This document shows positions 5,342 through 9,542 of a stretch of 9,542 nt of DNA, piece after piece (the first letter of the stretch is position 1; each line of letters starts with the position of its first letter). The notes below the pieces were generated by a model. That model was given only the letters and a program-made list of their open reading frames with translations. It was not told where the DNA came from and did not search any database. The DNA is from Cyanobacteria bacterium UBA11370. Its GTDB lineage: Bacteria > Cyanobacteriota > Cyanobacteriia > Cyanobacteriales > Coleofasciculaceae. Made by a program: the position numbers and the translations under genes. The stretch lies in the NCBI GenBank assembly GCA_003486645.1, contig DNGI01000356.1:4860-14401 (forward strand), written 5' to 3'.

Positions 5342-6328
5342 ATGCTCCCGTTTCAACTGATTGCTACTGATGTTGCAACTCAACAAGGACTGCAACAGGT
5401 CTACATGAGTGAGCATGGCATCCTTTATCAAGGAGATTGTCTTAAACTTCTGTCAGGCTTGCCTGATGAGTCTGTAGATCTTGTATTTGCCGATCCACCC
5501 TTTAATCTTGGCAAAAAATACGGTGAAGGTATAAGCGATCAGATAGCGGTAAATAAGTATTTAAGTTGGTCAAAACAGTGGCTCGGTGAGAGCATTCGAG
5601 TGCTTAAACCTGGTGGAAGTTTATTTGTATTCAATCTGCCTAAATGGTGTATAGAATACGGTGCATACCTCAATCAACAAGGGATGTGGTTTCGGCATTG
5701 GATTGCTTGCAGAATGCCAAAAGCTTTTCCTAGAGGTAAAAGAATGTCTCCCGCTCACTACGGACTAATTTATTACACCAAAGGAGAACCATCAGTATTC
5801 AATAAAGTCTACACACCCATTCAACTTTGTCGCCATTGTGGTGGAGAAATTCGTGATTATGGTGGACATCGAAAAAAACTTAATAAAAAGGGTATTAATT
5901 TAATGGATGTCTGGGACACGCCAGACGATGTTTGGGAGGATGCCCCCGAATTTGATGCCAACGAAGTTTTATGGACATTGACAGAGGAAATGTGGAGTGA
6001 TATTCCACCAGTTCGGCATCGTCGCCACAAAAAGCGAGTTCCAAACGAACTTGCTCCTATTATGCTAGAACGAATTATTGCAATGGCATCTAATCCGGGT
6101 CAGATCGTAGTTGATCCTTTTGGCGGTTCTGGCACTACATTTTATGCAGCAGAAAAATTACACCGTTACTGGATTGGGTCAGAAATTGGAGATACAAATC
6201 CAGCAGTAGAACGATTGACTGATCTGACTAATGGAATCATAGAGCAATGGGAATCGGCAAGGGGAAGCAAGAAATTGAAGCCATCCGAAACAACTGCGTT
6301 GCAACTATCGATTCCTTACTCTACATAA
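5342..6328 (+). CDS. Site-specific DNA methyltransferase, beta-class N6-adenine/N4-cytosine type
   Basis: A 328-residue modification enzyme that should transfer a methyl group from S-adenosylmethionine to an exocyclic amino group in the recognition site. The catalytic motif ADPPFNLGKKY comes first (DPPF at 51-54). A target-recognition region follows, and the AdoMet-binding VVDPFGGSGTT (FGGSGTT at 260-266) comes last; this order defines the beta class. The recognition region has CRHC (C163, C166) and an acidic segment with three DVWxD-like units around W191, W198 and W218 before IPPVRHRRHKKR (221-232). DPPF favours N6-adenine over N4-cytosine but does not prove it. I chose ATG 5342 because AAAGG lies eight bases upstream and a promoter precedes it. 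ATG 5405 (307 residues, MSEHGILYQGDCL) is a credible alternative, and TTG 5288 is unlikely because it falls in the palindrome. It protects host DNA from the convergent endonuclease, 18 bp away. Confidence 0.9.
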   Translation: MLPFQLIATDVATQQGLQQVYMSEHGILYQGDCLKLLSGLPDESVDLVFADPPFNLGKKYGEGISDQIAVNKYLSWSKQWLGESIRVLKPGGSLFVFNLPKWCIEYGAYLNQQGMWFRHWIACRMPKAFPRGKRMSPAHYGLIYYTKGEPSVFNKVYTPIQLCRHCGGEIRDYGGHRKKLNKKGINLMDVWDTPDDVWEDAPEFDANEVLWTLTEEMWSDIPPVRHRRHKKRVPNELAPIMLERIIAMASNPGQIVVDPFGGSGTTFYAAEKLHRYWIGSEIGDTNPAVERLTDLTNGIIEQWESARGSKKLKPSETTALQLSIPYST

Positions 6329-6346
6329 CACATCAGACATGAAAGC

Positions 6347-6940
6347 TCAGATCAACGCACGACCATCTGTTCCTTTGGTAATCGTTGGTACATTGTTATC
6401 GACCTGATCGTGTTCAATCACAAAGATAGCGAGAAAACCCTCTTCAAGCTGGATTGCTCGCCAAACATCAAAGTATGGCTCTAGCTCTTCATAATTGCCA
6501 ATCCGATCCGTTAAATAAGGGTAAATTTTCCTACTTGGAAGTACCAAGGCAGTACCTAGAAAAACACCTCGCAGCAGCCCAAGAACCATTTTATTCATTG
6601 CTTGATGACTTGAGGAGATATTGCCCGTTTCCCATTCAAGAACAAAAAGATAGTTATCAATGACTTTTGTTGCATCCACCTTTCCAGGCGATCGGGTTGC
6701 ATAGTTAATCGGAGTTTCCAATCTCCATCCAAATCTATCCCTCAATGCAATCATGCAAGCTTCTTTAATTGGCTTGACACCATTACCATGCTTTGTCGGG
6801 TTGATCGTAAAGCTGGATGTACCCGGAGGATGAACGATGAGAGAGATAGCTTCACGAATTTCAGCCCGAATGATAGACCAATCACTGGATTCTTCAAAAT
6901 TTCCAACACTGAGCAAAGAAACCTCTTTGACAATCTTCAT
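6347..6940 (-). CDS. Type II restriction endonuclease, BamHI/BglII/BstYI-like
   Basis: A 197-residue protein resembling the BglII/BamHI group of PD-(D/E)XK endonucleases. The probable active site is in GKVDATKVIDNYLFVLEWET: D89 as the metal-binding Asp, and E102-W-E104 corresponding to the ExE of BamHI (ExQ in BglII and BstYI). E60 in the preceding helix (KPIKEACMIAL) is a candidate for the further acidic residue. The TGNISSSHQAMNKM segment (105-118) and the C-terminal KGTDGRAL (189-196) fit members of this family as I recall them. All key residues seem intact, so it may be active. It is convergent with the methyltransferase gene, as in many type II systems. Family members cut sites with a GATC core, but the specificity here cannot be read from sequence. 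The ribosome binding site is weak (GAG about nine bases upstream). Confidence 0.8.
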   Translation of the reverse strand: MKIVKEVSLLSVGNFEESSDWSIIRAEIREAISLIVHPPGTSSFTINPTKHGNGVKPIKEACMIALRDRFGWRLETPINYATRSPGKVDATKVIDNYLFVLEWETGNISSSHQAMNKMVLGLLRGVFLGTALVLPSRKIYPYLTDRIGNYEELEPYFDVWRAIQLEEGFLAIFVIEHDQVDNNVPTITKGTDGRALI

Positions 6941-6941
6941 G

Positions 6942-6982
6942 CTGACTACTCATAATCACTTCGCTACCCAAGAGTAGTGCAG
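6942..6982. promoter_or_regulatory. Inverted repeat at the 5' end of the endonuclease gene
   Basis: CTG-ACTACTC (6942-6951) pairs with GAGTAGT-(G)-CAG (6972-6982), with one bulged base and a 20-nt loop. It begins one base before the endonuclease start codon and covers its weak ribosome binding site, so a hairpin could limit translation or the site could bind a regulator. This is inferred from symmetry and position only. Confidence 0.45.
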
Positions 6983-7044
6983 TTTTTCCTATTCGCTCTG
7001 AGAGTTAAGCTTAGTTTCTACATCGTCCCATACACGAGCTGATA

Positions 7045-7056
7045 TCAACTAGTTGA
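7045..7056. promoter_or_regulatory. 12-bp palindrome TCAACTAGTTGA upstream of the endonuclease gene
   Basis: Perfect palindrome between the putative TATAAT box at 7114-7119 and the endonuclease start, next to copy B of the direct repeat. It could be an operator in the leader; no binding protein is implied by the sequence. Confidence 0.35.
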
Positions 7057-7062
7057 ACACCG

Positions 7063-7117
7063 ACAGATAACTTTCAAGTTACCATCCTAACCAAGAGATG
7101 AAGCAGCCAAACTATTA
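7063..7117. repeat. Copy B of an imperfect ~55-bp direct repeat
   Basis: Partner of 4441-4494, same orientation. Both copies start with ACAGATAACTT and end with AACTATTA, and share internal blocks such as ACC.TCC.AACC and GAAGC. It lies about 120 bp upstream of the endonuclease start on the minus strand. In both copies the end distal to the minus-strand gene carries a (C/T)ATAAT hexamer on the minus strand. Confidence 0.55.
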
Positions 7118-7119
7118 TA
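7114..7119 (-). promoter_or_regulatory. Possible -10 box TATAAT for the endonuclease gene
   Basis: Perfect TATAAT on the minus strand with only a weak -35 (TTAGTT, 17 bp away). If used, the transcript would start near 7107 and have a leader of about 165 nt containing the palindrome at 7045-7056 and the hairpin at 6942-6982. Confidence 0.35.
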
Positions 7120-7143
7120 GTCTCCCTTAATTCGATAACTAAA

Positions 7144-7151
7144 GCGATCGC
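7144..7151. repeat. HIP1 site (GCGATCGC)
   Basis: First perfect HIP1 after the island, 27 bp beyond copy B of the direct repeat. Confidence 0.9.
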
Positions 7152-7245
7152 TCCCTCTCACCTACTCCAAAAAGCGATCATTCTACACGTCTAAAGCACC
7201 GTTCCTCGCCACGCCTCTGCATCAATTCAGGAATATATTAAACCC

Positions 7246-8874
7246 TCACAACGATTCCGGTTCTTGACCCGAAGCCACAGGCGCAGACGAATTCAATTTC
7301 AACTCTGGATGATCCTCCATTACCTGATGTAAATTCCACTCATTCTTAAACAACAAAACCGGACGACCCCAATTATCTTTCACCGTTACCGTATTAAATA
7401 AACGCCCAGCTTTTTTCAACGCCTCCCAACCGCCAGCAACCCAACGTGCCACACTGTACGGTAACATTTCCAATAACGTTTCTACGCCATATTCATTCAT
7501 CATTCGGAACTGCACCACCTCAAATTGCAATTGCCCGACTGCGGCTAAAATGGGGTCGCGCTTCGATTCATCCACCGAATACATAATTTGCACCGCGCCT
7601 TCTTCTCGCAACTCCGTTACACCTTTATGGAATTGCTTAAATTTAGACGGATTAGGATTTTTTAAATAGGCAAATAGTTCCGGCGAAAAGCAAGGAATTC
7701 CCTCATACTCTAATTTCTGACCGTTATAAATCGTATCTCCAATCGCAAAAACTCCCGGATTATTCAACCCAATCACATCCCCCGGATAGGCAACATCTAT
7801 CGATTCTCGGTCTTGGGCAAATAACTTTTGTGGTCTTGATAAACGCACCGTTTTACCAGTCCGGGCATGATTGACTGTCATATCTTTTTCAAACTTACCC
7901 GTACACACCCGCACAAACGCCACCCTATCCCGATGCTTCGGGTCCATATTTGCTTGCAATTTAAACACAAATCCGGTAAAATCTGGATAGGTTGGGGGAA
8001 GTGTGCCTTCTGTAGAATTCCGAGCATTGGGTTTGAGGGCGTAATCCAAAAACGAATCTAAGAATAACTGAACCCCAAAGTTCGTCATGGCACTCCCAAA
8101 AAACACAGGAGTCATCTGGCCGTAATGAACCTCATCTAAATCCAGTTCTGGTCCAATCCCTTCAATGAGTTCTAAATCCTCCTTTAACTGATAGTAAAGG
8201 TCTTGCTCTAACAACTCTTCAATCCGAGGATCGCCCAAATCAATGACCGTATCTTTCGCTTCCCGACTCCCATGGGCGCTGCGTTCAAAGAGGTGAATCT
8301 GGCGATGGCGACGGTCAAACACGCCTTTAAAGCGATCGCCCATCCCAATAGGCCAATTGATCGCATAGGTTTGTAACCCTAATTCCTGCTCAATCTCATC
8401 CAGTAGGGATAACGGTTCTCGCCCTGGACGATCCAGCTTATTAACAAACGTAAAGATTGGCAACCCTCGCATCCGACAAACTTCAAACAATTTCCGCGTC
8501 TGGGGTTCCAACCCCTTCGCCGCATCAATCAACATTACCGCATTATCAGCGGCAGCTAGGGTACGATAAGTATCTTCACTAAAATCCTGGTGTCCCGGCG
8601 TGTCCAGCAAATTAATCTGACAATTGCTATATTCAAACTGCAACACCGTCGAGGTAATCGAAATTCCCCGTTGTTGCTCCATCGCCATCCAGTCAGACGT
8701 TGCCTTGCGCTGCGCCCTCCGTGCTTTGACCGCACCCGCTTCATGAATCGCCCCTCCGTAGAGTAACAGCTTTTCCGTCAGCGTAGTTTTACCCGCGTCG
8801 GGGTGGGAGATAATCGCAAAATTACGTCGGCGTTCAACCGCTTCTTGCAGTTCGGACTCAATTTCAGTGGGCAT
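7246..8874 (-). CDS. prfC: Peptide chain release factor 3 (RF3)
   Basis: A 542-residue cytoplasmic translational GTPase that recycles RF1/RF2 from the ribosome after peptide release. The GTPase domain shows G1 SHPDAGKT (23-30), the switch I region RGISITSTV (69-77), G3 DTPGH with the catalytic-type His95 (91-95) and G4 NKLDRPGR (145-152). Further signatures are the RF3-typical [18 protein letters not shown] (36-53) and the later domains [20 protein letters not shown] and [20 protein letters not shown]. The length fits RF3 (about 530-545), not the longer EF-G. The start [20 protein letters not shown] matches the usual N-terminus. It is a single gene, probably transcribed from the TATAAT at 8908-8913. 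The C-terminal tail ASGQEPESL is a variable extension. Nothing suggests damage. Confidence 0.97.
   Translation of the reverse strand: MPTEIESELQEAVERRRNFAIISHPDAGKTTLTEKLLLYGGAIHEAGAVKARRAQRKATSDWMAMEQQRGISITSTVLQFEYSNCQINLLDTPGHQDFSEDTYRTLAAADNAVMLIDAAKGLEPQTRKLFEVCRMRGLPIFTFVNKLDRPGREPLSLLDEIEQELGLQTYAINWPIGMGDRFKGVFDRRHRQIHLFERSAHGSREAKDTVIDLGDPRIEELLEQDLYYQLKEDLELIEGIGPELDLDEVHYGQMTPVFFGSAMTNFGVQLFLDSFLDYALKPNARNSTEGTLPPTYPDFTGFVFKLQANMDPKHRDRVAFVRVCTGKFEKDMTVNHARTGKTVRLSRPQKLFAQDRESIDVAYPGDVIGLNNPGVFAIGDTIYNGQKLEYEGIPCFSPELFAYLKNPNPSKFKQFHKGVTELREEGAVQIMYSVDESKRDPILAAVGQLQFEVVQFRMMNEYGVETLLEMLPYSVARWVAGGWEALKKAGRLFNTVTVKDNWGRPVLLFKNEWNLHQVMEDHPELKLNSSAPVASGQEPESL
8332..8339. repeat. HIP1 site (GCGATCGC)
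   Basis: Perfect HIP1 octamer within prfC. Confidence 0.9.
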
Positions 8875-8907
8875 TCAACCAGATGGATTACGGGACTTTC
8901 TCCCAAC

Positions 8908-8913
8908 ATTATA
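8908..8913 (-). promoter_or_regulatory. Putative -10 box TATAAT of prfC
   Basis: Perfect TATAAT on the minus strand 33 bp before the prfC start codon. No recognisable -35 lies 16-18 bp further upstream. The implied leader is about 25-30 nt. Confidence 0.45.
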
Positions 8914-9013
8914 GAAGCGGATCTTCCCTTGCAGTGCTTAGGGCAACTATTTCTATGGGACGATATCCTCACAGATTTGGGGTGGGATTTACCACCTCTC
9001 GGCAAACTATTGA

Positions 9014-9043
9014 TTGCTAGAGTCATAAGTAGATGTCGATAAT
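9014..9043 (+). promoter_or_regulatory. Possible promoter of the DUF4870 gene
   Basis: TTGCTA (9014-9019) and GATAAT (9038-9043) are 18 bp apart, with a start point expected near 9050. GGAAGGA at 9052-9058 is a Shine-Dalgarno-like sequence 12 bases before the ATG, a rather long spacing. Confidence 0.35.
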
Positions 9044-9070
9044 GCCTAATAGGAAGGACAGTTTTTTATT

Positions 9071-9427
9071 ATGTATAGCTCAACCTATGACCCCGATAAA
9101 CGCAAGCTTTTATCTGCCCTATGTCATGGCTCAATTTTTATTAGCGCGGCGGTTATTTCAGTTGGAATTCCAATTGCCGCCTTGTTAGTATCGGATGATC
9201 CAATCGTTAAGGAAAATGCGAAAGAAGCGATTAACTTCCATTTAAATGTATGGCTTTATGCAGGGATTGTTGGAGTGTTAACCGCCGTAACTTTTGGATT
9301 ATTAGGGCTATTTTTAGTGCCGATATTTTTGCTTTTTAATTGGATACCACCGATTCTAGCAATTCTTAAGTCTTTCAGCGATCCTGATCAATCTTACCGC
9401 TATCCGTTTATCTTTCGGTTGGTGTAA
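9071..9427 (+). CDS. DUF4870 domain-containing small membrane protein
   Basis: A 118-residue integral membrane protein of the DUF4870 family, which is distantly Tic20-like. A short soluble N-terminus (MYSSTYDPDKRKLLSALCHG) precedes hydrophobic segments at about 20-40, 58-80 and 78-100. The family hallmark is the loop DDPIVKENAKEAINFHLNVWLY (42-63), usually D.P.V...AKEAINF; the protein ends PDQSYRYPFIFRLV (105-118). The molecular function is unknown. The length and ends look complete. It is a single gene, divergent from prfC across 196 bp that contains no other convincing gene. Confidence 0.88.
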   Translation: MYSSTYDPDKRKLLSALCHGSIFISAAVISVGIPIAALLVSDDPIVKENAKEAINFHLNVWLYAGIVGVLTAVTFGLLGLFLVPIFLLFNWIPPILAILKSFSDPDQSYRYPFIFRLV

Positions 9428-9445
9428 TTGGTGTAAGTAGAGGTA

Positions 9446-9467
9446 ATGAAATCCATATTCATTTCAT
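9446..9467. other. Small A/T-rich stem-loop after the DUF4870 gene
   Basis: ATGAAAT (9446-9452) and ATTTCAT (9461-9467) are exact reverse complements around an 8-nt loop, 19 bp after the stop codon. There is no U-run and the stem is weak, so it is at most a poor terminator. The rest of the tail to 9542 holds no gene; it has three AACRGAT copies (9492, 9504, 9513). Confidence 0.3.
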
Positions 9468-9542
9468 CAAACAAATGTAGGCAAAAGTGGCAACGGATTG
9501 GGTAACAGATGTAACGGATAAACCAATAACCCATCCGCTACA

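Larger units (their letters stand above)
6941..7245. other. 305-bp intergenic region between the endonuclease and prfC genes
   Basis: I see no gene or gene remnant here. It holds, in order, an inverted repeat at the endonuclease start (6942-6982), a 12-bp palindrome (7045-7056), copy B of the direct repeat (7063-7117), a TATAAT box on the minus strand (7114-7119) and one HIP1 site (7144-7151). No convincing rho-independent terminator was found downstream of prfC. Confidence 0.7.

Noticed and set aside
6454..6933. Small ORFs at 6454-6663 (+) and 6751-6933 (-) within the endonuclease gene
   Set aside because: They are alternative-frame readings of the endonuclease coding sequence.
8803..9042. 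79-residue plus-strand ORF, and the 82-residue minus-strand ORF at 8778-9026
   Set aside because: Both overlap the conserved N-terminal end of prfC in other frames and show no recognisable features.

Overview
The window looks like cyanobacterial chromosomal DNA, probably from a filamentous, Oscillatoria-like lineage. The evidence is five perfect copies of the HIP1 octamer GCGATCGC, long A/C-rich heptanucleotide arrays of the short-tandem-repeat type known from filamentous cyanobacteria, and cyanobacterial-type proteins. These are a c-di-GMP-responsive cellulose synthase, a DUF4870 membrane protein, a small-protein/retropepsin pair and RF3. No rRNA, tRNA, CRISPR array or transposase is visible.

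Layout. Positions 1-229 are two heptamer arrays in opposite orientations that run up to the start codon of a BcsA-type cellulose synthase (230-2905, +). The synthase carries a PilZ domain and what looks like a second, degenerate PilZ-like domain. Next come a small protein and an overlapping retropepsin-like protease with an apparently disrupted 3' end (3088-3748, +), which collides with a convergent ComB-family phosphatase gene (3674-4390, -).

Positions about 4441-7117 look like an accessory island. It holds a broken XRE-type antitoxin remnant (4498-4638), a small antitoxin-like orphan gene (4668-4904, -), an excisionase/MerR-type HTH gene (5049-5297, +), a beta-class amino-methyltransferase (5342-6328, +) and a convergent BamHI/BglII-type restriction endonuclease (6347-6940, -). 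An imperfect 55-bp direct repeat (4441-4494 and 7063-7117) brackets it, and it contains no HIP1 site. The 305-bp stretch 6941-7245 has no gene; it holds palindromes, one repeat copy, a possible promoter and one HIP1 site. The remainder is housekeeping or ordinary: prfC/RF3 (7246-8874, -), a DUF4870 membrane protein (9071-9427, +) and a short non-coding tail.

How the genes may work together. The HTH, methyltransferase and endonuclease genes read as a type II restriction-modification system. A perfect 11+11 bp palindrome overlaps both the HTH stop codon and a TTGACA/TATAAA promoter directly upstream of the methyltransferase. I infer that it is an operator controlling methyltransferase expression, with the HTH protein as a candidate regulator that is unlike the usual XRE-type C proteins. 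This circuit, the two-orientation heptamer leader and the duplicated PilZ-like tail of the cellulose synthase are the points most worth following up.
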